From the NCBI RefSeq assembly GCF_004342225.1, contig NZ_SMAR01000001.1, positions 248,001 to 312,000 on the forward strand: a stretch of DNA of 64,000 nt. Reading direction: 5' to 3'. A model generated the notes under the pieces. It did not search any database. It had not been told where the DNA came from and saw only the letters and a list, made by a program, of their open reading frames with translations. Position numbers and translations under genes: made by a program. The stretch is from Martelella mediterranea (GTDB lineage Bacteria; Pseudomonadota; Alphaproteobacteria; Rhizobiales; Rhizobiaceae). Each line of letters begins with the position of its first letter. Position 1 is the first letter of the stretch. Of the stretch, positions 43,888 to 53,904 are shown one piece after another.

Positions 43888-43985
43888 TCTCATCGCCTGA
43901 TAATCGAAAATGACGGTCGCCTTTTTCCGGCGGCTGTCACCGCAGCAAAAAACGAAAACAAAAGTTGTTCTGGTGGAGGATTGAA

Positions 43986-45794
43986 ATGCTCGAACGGTCT
44001 GAACTGGCGGAAAACGCGCTCGCGGCTCTGCATGATGAGGATTATGACCGACCTTTCAATCCGCAGAACCTGAACCATGAGACCATGATTTTCATGGGAG
44101 ACCGGAAGGGCCGGTCACTCGATGGAGACTGGAATTTCTGCGTTGATATTCTTGATACCGGCCTGCGGCAGAAATGGTTTGCGATGCTGCCCGCCGATCC
44201 TTCTGAGCGTGACGAACCCTGGGACTATGACCCTTACATGGGGGAGACAACGCCGGTGCCATCCTGCTGGCAGGTTCAGAAGGAAAAGTGGTACTTTTTT
44301 GAAGGCAGCGCCTGGTACACCCGTCCCGTTGATTTCTCGGCATCGCCCGGAAAACGCTATTTTCTCCGCATCGGTGCCGCGCAATATGACTGCAAGGTCT
44401 TTCTGAATGGCGCATTCGTCGGCAATCACTATGGCGGATCGACGCCGTTCTTCGCCGAGCTGACCGGCAAGCTGAAAGATGGCAGCAACTGGCTGATGCT
44501 GTGCGTCAACAACGTGCGTACGACCGATCGTGTGCCAATGCGCAATACCGACTGGTTCAATTATGGCGGTGTTTATCGGGAGGTCTCTTTGATTGAGACG
44601 CCTGAAAGCGTCATTCGGGATTTCTTCATCTATCTGTGTCCTGAAGGCCGGAACCGGCAGATCAGAATGTCTGTCCACGCTGAAGGAGCAGAGACAGCCA
44701 CTGTTGAAATCCCTGAACTCGGCATTTCTCAGAAGGTGGACATTCATGAAGGGCATGGAGAAGCCGTGATTAATGCGGGCCCTGTGCTCTGGTCGCCGGA
44801 AAACCCGAAGCTTTACGATGTGATTGTGAAGGCTGGAGAAGATGAGGTTTGCGACCGCGTTGGGTTCCGCACGATCGTGCGAAAAGGTCGTGAGCTTTAT
44901 CTGAATGGTCGCCCACTTTGGTTGCGCGGCATCTCCGTTCATGAAGACGACGACAAGCTTGGCAAGGTTATTACAGAAGATGATCTGAAGCGTCGTTATG
45001 AACATGCAAAGGAAATGGGCTGCAACTATGTTCGGCTTGCTCATTATCCGCATCATGAGCGCGCTGTTCAGCTGGCCGATGAAATGGGACTTTTGCTTTG
45101 GACCGAAATTCCGGTCTACTGGGCGATAGACTTCGAAAACCCTGCAACGCAGAACGATGCGCGCAACCAGCTGCTGGAAATGGTGAAACGTGACCGCAAT
45201 CGTGCCAGCGTCATCATCTGGTCCGTCGGCAATGAGAATGCCGATACGGATGCGCGGCTCGACTTCATGCGCGGGCTTGCCGAAACTGCCCGGTCAGAAG
45301 ATCCGACGCGCCTCATTGCTGCTGCCTGCCTCGTCAACCACCAGAAGCTCAAGATTGAGGATCGATTGGCTGCGTATCTCGATATCATCGGGATCAATGA
45401 ATATTATGGCTGGTACGATGAAGACTTCTCAGAGCTTCCGAAAATCCTGGCCAACTCTCAGCCGGATCGCCCGGTTGTGGTCTCTGAGACCGGAGCCGAT
45501 GCCGATATCACCGAGCAGGGGCCCAAGACCGGACTGTTTTCCGAGGCCTATCAGGCCGAGGTTTATCGCAAGCAAATCGAAACGCTGAAAGATCTTGATT
45601 TCGTCAAAGGCATGTCGCCCTGGATTCTCTACGATTTTCGCACAGAGCGCCGTCAGGGCATCTTTCAGCGTGGGTTTAATCGCAAGGGTCTAATCGCAGC
45701 CGACAAGGTCACCAAAAAGGAAGCCTTTGATATTCTTGCGTCTTTCTATCACGCGCGGGCTGCCAGGGAGGCTGAAGAATGGGAGAGGTCGTAA
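43986..45794 (+). CDS. uidA: Beta-glucuronidase (glycoside hydrolase family 2)
   Basis: 602 residues, cytoplasmic. Jelly-roll (about 50-180), immunoglobulin-like and (beta/alpha)8 domains. The acid/base glutamate is in IWSVGNENADT, the nucleophile in VVSETGADAD; GINEYYGWYDEDF parallels the E. coli NRYYGWY loop. A C-terminal N-x-K (FNRKGL), the uronate-recognition motif of beta-glucuronidases, is present and argues against a galactosidase. It splits imported glucuronides to glucuronate. GGAGG (43976-43980) supports the start at 43986. The stop overlaps the regulator start by 16 nt. Confidence 0.88.
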   Translation: MLERSELAENALAALHDEDYDRPFNPQNLNHETMIFMGDRKGRSLDGDWNFCVDILDTGLRQKWFAMLPADPSERDEPWDYDPYMGETTPVPSCWQVQKEKWYFFEGSAWYTRPVDFSASPGKRYFLRIGAAQYDCKVFLNGAFVGNHYGGSTPFFAELTGKLKDGSNWLMLCVNNVRTTDRVPMRNTDWFNYGGVYREVSLIETPESVIRDFFIYLCPEGRNRQIRMSVHAEGAETATVEIPELGISQKVDIHEGHGEAVINAGPVLWSPENPKLYDVIVKAGEDEVCDRVGFRTIVRKGRELYLNGRPLWLRGISVHEDDDKLGKVITEDDLKRRYEHAKEMGCNYVRLAHYPHHERAVQLADEMGLLLWTEIPVYWAIDFENPATQNDARNQLLEMVKRDRNRASVIIWSVGNENADTDARLDFMRGLAETARSEDPTRLIAAACLVNHQKLKIEDRLAAYLDIIGINEYYGWYDEDFSELPKILANSQPDRPVVVSETGADADITEQGPKTGLFSEAYQAEVYRKQIETLKDLDFVKGMSPWILYDFRTERRQGIFQRGFNRKGLIAADKVTKKEAFDILASFYHARAAREAEEWERS

Positions 45795-46546
45795 AACGCC
45801 GGTATCAGGAAGTTGCTGATGAAATCCGCGCCCTGATCGCGCGATCCGATTATGCGACGGGTGATCGACTCAAGACTGAACGCCAGATGGCTGAAGAGTT
45901 GGGAGTGAGCCGTTCGCTGGTACGTGAAGCGGTGATCACACTGGAGCTTGAAGGTCTGGTCGATGTGCGCAAGGGCTCCGGTATCTATCTGGCTGAGCCG
46001 CGACATGAGACTTTGCCGGATGCCGGCGCTGCCGATGAGCTGACCGACGACATTGGTCCGTTTGAATTGCTGCAGGCCCGTCAGCTTCTGGAATCAACAA
46101 TCGCTGCCTTTGCCGCAGAGATGGTTTCCATGGGCGATATCCGCCGGATGCGCGAGGCGCTGGAACTGGAGCGTTCAGCAATCCGTAAAGGCAGTGATGA
46201 CGGCTACGATGCCGACGAGCTGTTTCATCGGCTGATTGCCGAGGCAACGCAGAATTCGGTTCTTGTGGATCTGGCCGAAGAGCTTTGGAACCGGCGTAAA
46301 AAGAGCCGCATGTGGGCGCAACTGCACACGCGGGTCTTCGATACCGACTACCGTAAACGCTGGCTGTCTGATCACAGCGAAATCCTGCAGGCACTGCAGA
46401 TGAAGGATCCAGCCCGTGCGCGCCATGCGATGTGGCAGCACCTGCAGAATGTGCGGGAAACGCTGATGGCGCTTTCCGATGTCGATGACCCGAATTTCGA
46501 TGGCTATGTGTTCGGCTCCGATGAACTCGGCCGGATTGTCGGATAG
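45779..46546 (+). CDS. GntR-family (FadR subfamily) regulator, UxuR/ExuR-like
   Basis: 255 residues. N-terminal winged helix with TERQMAEELGVSRSLVREAV and VRKGSGIYL, then an FCD-type helical domain (His in DELFHRLIAEATQN as a ligand site). It overlaps uidA and precedes uxuA, so it likely represses the glucuronide genes. The TTGGT-N2-ACCAA-like sites at 42747-42805 are its probable targets. Inducer likely fructuronate or glucuronate. Confidence 0.88.
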   Translation: MGEVVKRRYQEVADEIRALIARSDYATGDRLKTERQMAEELGVSRSLVREAVITLELEGLVDVRKGSGIYLAEPRHETLPDAGAADELTDDIGPFELLQARQLLESTIAAFAAEMVSMGDIRRMREALELERSAIRKGSDDGYDADELFHRLIAEATQNSVLVDLAEELWNRRKKSRMWAQLHTRVFDTDYRKRWLSDHSEILQALQMKDPARARHAMWQHLQNVRETLMALSDVDDPNFDGYVFGSDELGRIVG

Positions 46547-46607
46547 GTGCGCTGAGCGCGGTGAAGAATTTGGCCTTTCGGCCATGGATTGAGACAGGAG
46601 AATACCG

Positions 46608-47765
46608 ATGAAGGAAAGCTGGCGTTGGTTCGGGCCCCAGGACCCGATTTCTTTGGCTGAAGTTCGCCAGACAGGCGCCACGGATATCGTGACGGCGCTG
46701 CATCATTTGCCCAATGGTGTGCTTTGGGAAGAAGATGAAATTGCGGCACGCCGTGACATGATCGCAAAAGCCGGGCTGACATGGTCGGTTGTCGAGAGCA
46801 TTCCTGTTCACGAAAAGATCAAGACCGCAGAACCCGGCTGGGAGGAGCTGGCAAAGACCTGGGGTCTTTCTGCGCAGAACCTAGCCAGACAGGGCGTCAA
46901 GACGATCTGCTATAATTTTATGCCGGTTCTCGACTGGACGCGCACAGACTTGTCCTATCCCCTTGAAGACGGCGCGCGCGCTTTGCGCTTTGACTATATG
47001 CTTTATGTGGTTTTTGATCTCTTCGTGCTGAAGCGCAAGGGTGCCGAATCTGACTACAGCGAAGACGTTGCCAGGAAAGCCGAAGCGCTTTTCAAAACAC
47101 TGTCGGAGGCTGATATTGAAAAGCTGGTGGGCACAATTCTGGCCGGCTTGCCGGGATCGGAAGAAAGCTATTCACTTGATGATTTTCGCGCTCAGCTTGC
47201 CCGTTATGACGAGATCGATGCGAAGACCCTCGGTGATCAGCTTGGCCGTTTTCTTGAGATCGTAGCCCCGATGGCAGAAGAGGCCGGTGCTGTTCTCGCC
47301 ATTCATCCGGATGATCCGCCACGGCCGCTGTTCGGTTTGCCCCGTGTCGTTTCTACGGTTGAGGATATGGACCGCCTGGTTTCGCAGGTGCCAAGCCCGG
47401 CCAACGGCTTCACATTCTGCACTGGTTCTTATGGTGTGCGCGCCGACAACGATCTTCCTGCCATGCTGCGCAAGCATGGCGAGCGGGTACACTTCCTGCA
47501 TCTGCGTGCGACCAAGCGTGAAGAAGATGGCCTGAGCTTCCATGAAGCACCGCATCTTGAAGGCGATGTCGATATGGTTGCGGTGGTCAAGGCTGCGCTT
47601 GAAGTTGAAAGAGCCCGTGGCGTTCAGATTCCGTTCCGTCCTGATCACGGACATGCCATTCTTGATGACCAGACACGCAAGACCAATCCGGGTTACCCGC
47701 TGATCGGGCGGTTGCGTGGACTTGCAGAAGTGCGCGGTATTGCGCGTGCCATCGCGGCCGGATAG
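46608..47765 (+). CDS. uxuA: Mannonate dehydratase
   Basis: 385 residues. It opens with WRWFGPQDPISLAEVRQTGA, then LHHLPNGVLW and VVESIPVHE. Metal ligands are in LAIHPDDPPRPLFGLPR, FCTGSYG, VHFLHLRA and FRPDHGHAI. It dehydrates D-mannonate to 2-keto-3-deoxygluconate, following UxuB. AGGAGA lies before the ATG. The cluster lacks an identifiable glucuronate isomerase (UxaC), which must be supplied elsewhere. Confidence 0.94.
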   Translation: MKESWRWFGPQDPISLAEVRQTGATDIVTALHHLPNGVLWEEDEIAARRDMIAKAGLTWSVVESIPVHEKIKTAEPGWEELAKTWGLSAQNLARQGVKTICYNFMPVLDWTRTDLSYPLEDGARALRFDYMLYVVFDLFVLKRKGAESDYSEDVARKAEALFKTLSEADIEKLVGTILAGLPGSEESYSLDDFRAQLARYDEIDAKTLGDQLGRFLEIVAPMAEEAGAVLAIHPDDPPRPLFGLPRVVSTVEDMDRLVSQVPSPANGFTFCTGSYGVRADNDLPAMLRKHGERVHFLHLRATKREEDGLSFHEAPHLEGDVDMVAVVKAALEVERARGVQIPFRPDHGHAILDDQTRKTNPGYPLIGRLRGLAEVRGIARAIAAG

Positions 47766-47820
47766 AGCCATTCTCCTCCCCCTCAAATATGGCTTGAAGA
47801 GGCGATAAGACAAAAGACTT

Positions 47821-47846
47821 GAAAGCGACCGCGTCGTGTCGCTTTC
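47821..47846 (+). terminator. Upstream hairpin in the uxuA 3' region
   Basis: GAAAGCGAC-N8-GTCGCTTTC, 9-bp stem without a U-run. Probably an mRNA 3'-stabilising hairpin preceding the true terminator. Confidence 0.4.
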
Positions 47847-47874
47847 ACGCCAAAATGATCCGCCGCAATGATAG

Positions 47875-47904
47875 CCGGAGTGTCGCATAGACACTCCGGT
47901 TTTT
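47875..47904. terminator. Terminator between uxuA and the VOC gene
   Basis: CCGGAGTGTC-N5-GACACTCCGG, 10-bp stem followed by TTTTT on the plus strand. The VOC stop codon overlaps the tail, so the site is shared by convergent genes. Confidence 0.8.
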
Positions 47905-48445
47905 ACGTTCGGGGGAGTTTTCGGAAGTACTTTCTTGACTGCGATTCAGCCCATTCGGGATGCTGGCTCTCAGCCGCTTTCCAGGCACGAATAGTGCGCA
48001 TGTAGGATGCAGGTGAGGCTATTGCAGGGATATGCGCCAGTTCCCAGTGGATGCCATTGATCGGATCATCAAAGAAAACCGCGTAATAACCCGGTGCATA
48101 GACCGGGTATTCGACAGGGGCTTCGGTTACCGGAACCGCGTTCGGGGTTAGGAAGTCGCTATGAAAACGGTCCACTTCCTTGCGATTTTTGGCCCAGATC
48201 GCAATATGGTGGATGCCTGTTGCCCGGGCTTCATGGTCGAGTTTTCCGCCGGTTTTTGCGGGCTGTATCCCGATATAGCTGTGGGGAAAAGGAAATCGGG
48301 CCATGTAATAAGTCGAGTGGTAGCCGATATCCATGGTCCAGAAACTCTTGTAGCCAAGCCAGCCAAACATCTTGTCGTAAAATTCGACCGATTTTTCGTA
48401 ATCGATTACCGAGAATTCAACATGATTGACACCACGCCATCGCAT
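47903..48445 (-). CDS. VOC (glyoxalase/dioxygenase fold) family protein
   Basis: 180 residues, one vicinal-oxygen-chelate domain in two beta-alpha-beta modules. Putative metal ligands: His in NHVEFSVID, His in GIHHIAIWAK, and Glu in GIHWELAHI. Could be a lyase, isomerase or dioxygenase of small molecules; substrate unknown. AGGAGA lies before the ATG. Divergent from a TetR regulator, which suggests inducible expression. Confidence 0.83.
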   Translation of the reverse strand: MRWRGVNHVEFSVIDYEKSVEFYDKMFGWLGYKSFWTMDIGYHSTYYMARFPFPHSYIGIQPAKTGGKLDHEARATGIHHIAIWAKNRKEVDRFHSDFLTPNAVPVTEAPVEYPVYAPGYYAVFFDDPINGIHWELAHIPAIASPASYMRTIRAWKAAESQHPEWAESQSRKYFRKLPRT

Positions 48446-48514
48446 CGGTCATCTCCTTTCATATCTGAGGAACTTGTGGTCGAGCATGCCCGTCATTCCT
48501 GCTGTCTCAAAATA

Positions 48515-48531
48515 TTAGACTGGTGGTCTAA
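48515..48531. promoter_or_regulatory. Candidate TetR operator
   Basis: TTAGAC-N5-GTCTAA, 17 bp, 23 bp upstream of the TetR start and 70 bp upstream of the VOC start. It suits autorepression and control of the VOC gene. Confidence 0.55.
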
Positions 48532-48553
48532 AAATAGCAATGAAAGTTAGAGA

Positions 48554-49234
48554 ATGTCGGAAAGAAAAAGTTTAAGGCCAATGGCTTCAGGACATACCGC
48601 GCTTGAGAGGCTTGAGTCGCTTGCACCTGAACGCAGAGCATTGCTGCTTGAAACTGCGGCCTCTGCCTTCGCAGAAAATGGCTTTTCCGACGCCTCATTT
48701 AACGCGATCTTGAAGGCCGCAAAAGTGAGCAAGGGGCAGGCGTATTACTACGTGCGCGATAAAGGCGACCTTTATTGCGCCGTTATTGAGAAAGCGCTCG
48801 GCGAACTCATCAGCCAGGTTGATTTTTCAGGTCTGATGGATGTTCGGGATGCCGAAAGCTTTTGGATGGGGCTTGATGATGCCTTTGCAAGGATTGCGGA
48901 CCTTCTGATCGCGGATCCGCGTCTCGCCGCTTTGGGACGGACAATGTATGAAGGTCCGTCAGCTGAAAGCGCAATTGATGGCCCGCTTAACCATATTCGG
49001 GAGGCTGTCGGACATTATGTGAAACTTGGTCAGATGCTGAACGCGATCCGCTCTGATGTTCCGCTCACGATGATTGTTGAGATGATATTTTCTGCAGGTC
49101 GTGCCCTAGACGGCTGGTTTGCGGAAAACTGGGACGACCTTGCTCCGGAAGAAGCCAGGCGACTGAATATTGAAGGGTTGAAAATGATCCGTGCCATGGT
49201 CGCCCCCGCAGCCAGACAAAGCCCTGTCAGTTGA
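48554..49234 (+). CDS. TetR/AcrR-family transcriptional regulator
   Basis: 226 residues. N-terminal helix-turn-helix with LETAASAFAENGFSDASFNAILKAAKVSKGQAYYYVRDKGDLYCAVI, given here as the segment 33-80 (diagnostic part KGQAYYYVRDKGDL). The C-terminal ligand domain is unspecific. Likely controls itself and the divergent VOC gene through the palindrome at 48515-48531. It converges with, and overlaps by 8 nt, the phytase-like gene. Confidence 0.88.
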   Translation: MSERKSLRPMASGHTALERLESLAPERRALLLETAASAFAENGFSDASFNAILKAAKVSKGQAYYYVRDKGDLYCAVIEKALGELISQVDFSGLMDVRDAESFWMGLDDAFARIADLLIADPRLAALGRTMYEGPSAESAIDGPLNHIREAVGHYVKLGQMLNAIRSDVPLTMIVEMIFSAGRALDGWFAENWDDLAPEEARRLNIEGLKMIRAMVAPAARQSPVS

Positions 49235-50195
49235 TCAGCCGGAATTCCAGCAACAGCGTTTTTTGAAGCGGTGAGGCGTTGTCATCGGAAACAAGGATCA
49301 GGTGTGTGGTGCCGTCCGGCCCGTCGATCACGTCAATGCCCTCCATATTGTCGATGTGATGCATGCGGCCATTGGCCTGCATAAGCACTTTTCCATCGAC
49401 CAAAGCGCCGGGCCTTACGGACGCGCCCTCAATCTTGCGGATGCGCATCGCGACGCCGGAAAGAAGCGAGAAACGCCGCTCCAGCACCAGAAGATCACCG
49501 TCAGGCAGGAATACCGCGTCAGTGACATCGAAGCCCTGCCGCTTGACGACCTTGAAAAGTCCCTTCTTCGGGCCTTCGATAATCGCGGCAAAAAGATTGC
49601 CATCCGTATCGATGCTCTTTTCGGCAATGACCACCGTTTTCCCGCTCTGATTGGTGGCAAGGGCTTCGAAACTGCCATTGCTCCGGAGTTCAAAAGACGG
49701 GATCAGATAATCCGGGCCCTCGGAGGCAGCGGCGGTTTGATGTCTTCCGAGCGGATACCGATCAATCCTGTGCCGACCTTCAAAACCGACGAGGATGCGG
49801 TTGCCATTGATATCGAGGCTCTCGGCGTCCATGCCGCTTTTTCCCGCGTGGACGCCGTTTGCATTTTTCATCGGCGTAACCGTGACATTTGTCAGCCCTG
49901 ACAGGCGGCCGTGCGCGTCGCGGGTCACTGTTCCGTCGATCCAGTATCCGGTATCTGCCACCGCGACAAAAGTCTCGCCATCCGGCAAAAAGCGGGTGGC
50001 TGACAAAGAATGAAAATCCGGGTTTGCGGAGGTCAGGGTCAGTCCGCTGAGGAATTCAAGTTGCCCAAATCGTGCCGTTGCACTGTCATCGGAAAACTGG
50101 CGGACTGGCGTTGCCGTGACCGTGGCGTCTGCTGCCGGAACCTGAAGCGGAACGCTGGCAAGCATCAGAGCCAGAAAGGCGGCAGCAGGCTTCAT
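49227..50195 (-). CDS. Esterase-like activity of phytase family protein, secreted
   Basis: 322 residues with a signal peptide ([20 protein letters not shown], cut near AA-D). Beta-propeller-like family PF13449: [39 protein letters not shown] and FEALATNQ. It is named for phytase similarity but has no proven substrate. Start overlaps the cobT stop as ATGA, so it is the last gene of the cobS-cobT transcript. Confidence 0.78.
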   Translation of the reverse strand: MKPAAAFLALMLASVPLQVPAADATVTATPVRQFSDDSATARFGQLEFLSGLTLTSANPDFHSLSATRFLPDGETFVAVADTGYWIDGTVTRDAHGRLSGLTNVTVTPMKNANGVHAGKSGMDAESLDINGNRILVGFEGRHRIDRYPLGRHQTAAASEGPDYLIPSFELRSNGSFEALATNQSGKTVVIAEKSIDTDGNLFAAIIEGPKKGLFKVVKRQGFDVTDAVFLPDGDLLVLERRFSLLSGVAMRIRKIEGASVRPGALVDGKVLMQANGRMHHIDNMEGIDVIDGPDGTTHLILVSDDNASPLQKTLLLEFRLIN

Positions 50196-52090
50196 CCGCG
50201 ACGGCGGCCTTTAGCCGCGGCGGCTGCCTGTTCCTCAAAGAGAGCGGCGAGCTGGTCTGTCATCGCACCTGCCAGTTCATCAGCATCGACGATGGTCACG
50301 GCACGGCGATAATAACGGGTCACATCATGACCAATGCCGATCGCCAAAAGCTCGACGGGCGATTTCGTTTCGATCTGCTCAATCACAGCCCGAAGGTGCC
50401 GCTCCAGAAAGTTTCCGGGATTAACCGAAAGCGTCGAGTCGTCAACGGGCGCACCATCGGAAATCATCATCAGAATACGACGTTGTTCAGGCCGACTCAT
50501 CAGCCGGTCATGCGCCCAGATCAGTGCCTCACCATCGATATTCTCTTTCAGAAGGCCTTCGCGCATCATCAGGCCGAGATTGGCGCGTGAACGCCGCCAT
50601 GGCTGGTCTGCTGATTTGTAGATGATATGGCGAAGGTCGTTGAGGCGGCCCGGTGTTGCCGGTTTGCCTTCCTCAAGCCATTTCTCGCGTGACTGACCGC
50701 CCTTCCAGGCTTTGGTCGTAAAGCCGAGGATTTCCACTTTTACACCGCAGCGCTCCAGCGTGCGCGCCAGAATATCGCCGCAGGTCGCCGCAACCGTGAT
50801 GGGGCGGCCGCGCATGGAACCAGAGTTATCGATCAACAGGGAAACGACCGTATCGCGAAACTGCGCGTCGCGCTCCATCTTGAAAGAGAGCGGCTGCATT
50901 GGATCGATGATCATGCGGGTCAGGCGGGCTGTGTCCAGGTAGCCTTCTTCGAGGTCAAAATCCCAGGACCGGTTTTGTTTGGCCATCAGACGGCGCTGCA
51001 TCCGGTTGGCAAGCCGACCGACGGCACCCTGAAGATGCGCCAGTTGCTTGTCGAGATGGGCTCGCAGGCGCTGCAATTCTTCCTGATCGCAGAGGTCTTC
51101 TGCGGTTATCTCTTCATCGAATTCCGGTGTGAAAACACGGTAATCGATTTTCTCGTTCAGCTCATCAAAGGCTGAGTTCGGACGCTGGGTCTCACCGGCA
51201 ACTTCGGAATCCGGATCAGCGTCTTCATCAAGGTCGGTGTCGGCCACTTCGGCGCCGTCCAGCTCGCCCTGGTCAAGCTCTTCGTCAGCCGTTTCGCTTT
51301 CTTCGGCGGGGGCGGAATCCTGTCCGGATTCTTCTTCAACCTGCTCGTCGTTTTCACGCTCCGAGCGCGGCTGATCTTCGTCCGAAAGGCTTTCATCCTC
51401 TTCGTCGTCCTGCTGATCGTCCTCAGCATAGTCATCTGCCAGTTCCATAGACGACAACATCGAGCGCACAACGCGTGCAAAAGACTGTTGATTCTCAATG
51501 GATTCGGCCAGCTTGTCGATATCGACGCCAGCTTTTTGTTCGATGAAATCGCGCCAGAACTCCAGAACCTGACCAGCAGATTCCGGTGCCTTTTCGCCCG
51601 AGAGTTTTTCTCGCACCATCATGGCGACGGCTTCGGAGACGGGAGCGTCTTCTTTCCGGTCAATGGCCGCGAAATTAGCCTTGTCGTATTTTTCCGCATG
51701 CATCGCCGCCAGATTTCGCGCCATGCCGGGCATGCGTTTCGCACCGATGGAATCGATACGCGCCTGCTCCACGGCATCAAAAATCGCCTGCGCATCCGCG
51801 CCACCGGGCGACATCTGAGCATGGGTGACTGGATTATGGCACGACATTCTGAGTGCCATGGAATCACCGAGCCCACGGACAACCGCAAGCTCGCTCTGTG
51901 TCGGGCGTTTCGAGAACTCCGGCAGTCGGATCTGATTGCCGGACATGCCGGGTCTGTCGCGCGAGAAAACGACTTCCGTTTCGCCCTCGCCGGAGATAGC
52001 ACGCACGCAACCTCCGATAGAGCGGTGCAGTGGCTCCAGATCAACCGGGGCGTGCGGATTGGTTTTGCGATTGTCGCCGGGGCCAGCCAT
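50192..52090 (-). CDS. cobT: Cobaltochelatase subunit CobT
   Basis: 632 residues. An N-terminal helical region (with [17 protein letters not shown]), a very acidic linker (about 220-300, rich in D/E) and a C-terminal VWA domain whose MIDAS motif is [11 protein letters not shown]. With CobS and CobN it inserts Co(II) into hydrogenobyrinate a,c-diamide in aerobic cobalamin synthesis. Start at 52090, 11 nt from the cobS stop. CobN is not in the window. Confidence 0.94.
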   Translation of the reverse strand: MAGPGDNRKTNPHAPVDLEPLHRSIGGCVRAISGEGETEVVFSRDRPGMSGNQIRLPEFSKRPTQSELAVVRGLGDSMALRMSCHNPVTHAQMSPGGADAQAIFDAVEQARIDSIGAKRMPGMARNLAAMHAEKYDKANFAAIDRKEDAPVSEAVAMMVREKLSGEKAPESAGQVLEFWRDFIEQKAGVDIDKLAESIENQQSFARVVRSMLSSMELADDYAEDDQQDDEEDESLSDEDQPRSERENDEQVEEESGQDSAPAEESETADEELDQGELDGAEVADTDLDEDADPDSEVAGETQRPNSAFDELNEKIDYRVFTPEFDEEITAEDLCDQEELQRLRAHLDKQLAHLQGAVGRLANRMQRRLMAKQNRSWDFDLEEGYLDTARLTRMIIDPMQPLSFKMERDAQFRDTVVSLLIDNSGSMRGRPITVAATCGDILARTLERCGVKVEILGFTTKAWKGGQSREKWLEEGKPATPGRLNDLRHIIYKSADQPWRRSRANLGLMMREGLLKENIDGEALIWAHDRLMSRPEQRRILMMISDGAPVDDSTLSVNPGNFLERHLRAVIEQIETKSPVELLAIGIGHDVTRYYRRAVTIVDADELAGAMTDQLAALFEEQAAAAAKGRRRG

Positions 52091-52100
52091 TACATGATCC

Positions 52101-53090
52101 TCAAGCGCCAATAACGATATTCGCCGCGCTTTCTTTCAGTTCTTCGCCAAAGGCACGCTGATAGTGCTCAGCGACCAGCGAGCGTTCCAGCTCATCGCAT
52201 TTGTTGAGGAATGTGACCCGGAATGCAAAGCCGACATCGCCGAAGATTTCAGCGTTTTCTGCCCAGTTGATCACAGTACGCGGGCTCATTACGGTTGAAA
52301 GATCGCCATTGACGAAGGCCGAACGTGTCAGGTCGGCGACACGGACCATATTGGAGATCGTCTCGCGCCCTTCTTCCGTGTTGAAGCTTTTGACCTTTGC
52401 GACAATGATCCCGACTTCCTGCTCATGCGGAAGATAGTTCAGCGTCGAGACAATCGACCAGCGGTCCATCTGTGCCTGGTTGATCTGCTGCGTGCCGTGG
52501 TAAAGGCCGGTTGTATCACCCAGACCAACAGTGTTGGCTGTGGCAAAGAGACGGAACGCCGGATGAGGGCTGATGACGCGGCTCTGGTCCAGAAGGGTCA
52601 GCCGGCCAGACGATTCCAGAACACGCTGGATCACGAACATCACATCCGGACGGCCGGCGTCATACTCGTCGAAAACCAGTGCCACGTTGTGCTGGTAAGC
52701 CCATGGCAGAATGCCGTCTTTGAATTCTGTAACCTGAAGGCCGTCCTTGACGACGATGGCATCTTTACCAACCAGATCGATACGGCTGACATGGCTGTCG
52801 AGATTAACGCGAACGCACGGCCAGTTCAGGCGCGCGGCAACCTGCTCGATATGTGTTGATTTACCCGTTCCGTGATAGCCGGAAATCAACACGCGGCGGT
52901 TATGTGCAAAGCCGGCAAGGATGGCGAGCGTCGTATCGCGATCGAAGAGGTAATCGGGATCGAGATCTGGCACATAAGGGTCGTCCGCAGAGAAGGCCGG
53001 AACTTGCAGATCTGTATCAATACCAAAGGTCTCACGAACCGAAACGGTTGTGTCAGGCCCGTTCGAGTAATCCAGTTCAATCTTGCTCAT
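52101..53090 (-). CDS. cobS: Cobaltochelatase ATPase subunit CobS
   Basis: 329 residues, AAA+ ATPase. Walker [14 protein letters not shown], Walker [13 protein letters not shown], sensor region [13 protein letters not shown]. It powers the CobNST chelatase. GGAGA lies 5 nt before the ATG at 53090; earlier in-frame Met codons are unlikely. First gene of the cobS-cobT-phytase-like unit. Confidence 0.94.
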   Translation of the reverse strand: MSKIELDYSNGPDTTVSVRETFGIDTDLQVPAFSADDPYVPDLDPDYLFDRDTTLAILAGFAHNRRVLISGYHGTGKSTHIEQVAARLNWPCVRVNLDSHVSRIDLVGKDAIVVKDGLQVTEFKDGILPWAYQHNVALVFDEYDAGRPDVMFVIQRVLESSGRLTLLDQSRVISPHPAFRLFATANTVGLGDTTGLYHGTQQINQAQMDRWSIVSTLNYLPHEQEVGIIVAKVKSFNTEEGRETISNMVRVADLTRSAFVNGDLSTVMSPRTVINWAENAEIFGDVGFAFRVTFLNKCDELERSLVAEHYQRAFGEELKESAANIVIGA

Positions 53091-53156
53091 CATGTCTCCA
53101 GCGCGGCTTTTGGGAGGAGCCGCTTGCACGTCTTTTCGCTGTTGTTACCAAGCGTC

Positions 53157-53795
53157 CTAGCAGAACCCGGCCTGCTTTAACAATTGGTATGCCTGCACAA
53201 CGGCACGAAATGTTTCTTCAGATCCCCGGTCACCGCCATTGGTATCCGGATGATGCTTTTTCACCATCGCCTTGTACTGTTTTTTAATGTCATCGGATGT
53301 CGCGGAAGCTGAAAGCCCAAGTGTGTCGAAAGCCTTGGCTTCCAGCGTTTTAAGCTTGCGCTCACGTTTCGGGCGCTGGGCGCGTGTACCGGGTCCGTCC
53401 TTGACGAAGCCGAAGGGATCATGCGTGCGCGAAAATGACGCGGTGTTTCCAGCCTTCTTTGAACCGTTGACGGGTGTCTTGCGGGTGTCGCCGTTCACAC
53501 CAACCGTCCATGTCGGGCGATGGCCGGTCAGGGCTTCCTTCTGGTAGCGGGCGATTTCCCCATCGGAGAGGCCTTCGAAGTAGTTGTAGCCTTTGTTATA
53601 AGCTTTCACATGCTCAAAGCAGAACATGAAAAACTGCCCTTCGGCATTCCGGCCGACGGGCGCGCGATGATGCGCAGGCTTGTTGCAACCATCCCACTGG
53701 CAGATGGGGGTTTCTGGCGCCGCCTCTTTTTTGGCGGAGGCCGGGCGTTTGCGCTTGGTGCGCAGCCGGTCGAAATATTTAGAGTCGAGATTCAT
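53157..53795 (-). CDS. J-domain protein with cysteine-rich N-terminus
   Basis: 212 residues. N-terminal Cys/His pattern (C32, C37, C59, H62) suggests a small metal-binding module. A linker precedes a C-terminal J domain (about 153-210) with the HPD motif (182-184, KKHHPDTNGGDRG). J domains stimulate Hsp70 ATPase; a C-terminal J domain is unusual compared with DnaJ but is normal in this rhizobial family. Conserved next to cobS/cobT and bolA; client unknown. Confidence 0.82.
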   Translation of the reverse strand: MNLDSKYFDRLRTKRKRPASAKKEAAPETPICQWDGCNKPAHHRAPVGRNAEGQFFMFCFEHVKAYNKGYNYFEGLSDGEIARYQKEALTGHRPTWTVGVNGDTRKTPVNGSKKAGNTASFSRTHDPFGFVKDGPGTRAQRPKRERKLKTLEAKAFDTLGLSASATSDDIKKQYKAMVKKHHPDTNGGDRGSEETFRAVVQAYQLLKQAGFC

Positions 53796-53904
53796 AGCGC
53801 TTGATTATGACCTTCATGACCCGTCACAACAAGAATTGACAACGGGCTTTGTTGCTGGCTTTGTGGAGCGTTAACGTGCGCTTCGCAAAAACCGGGACAA
53901 AGAC

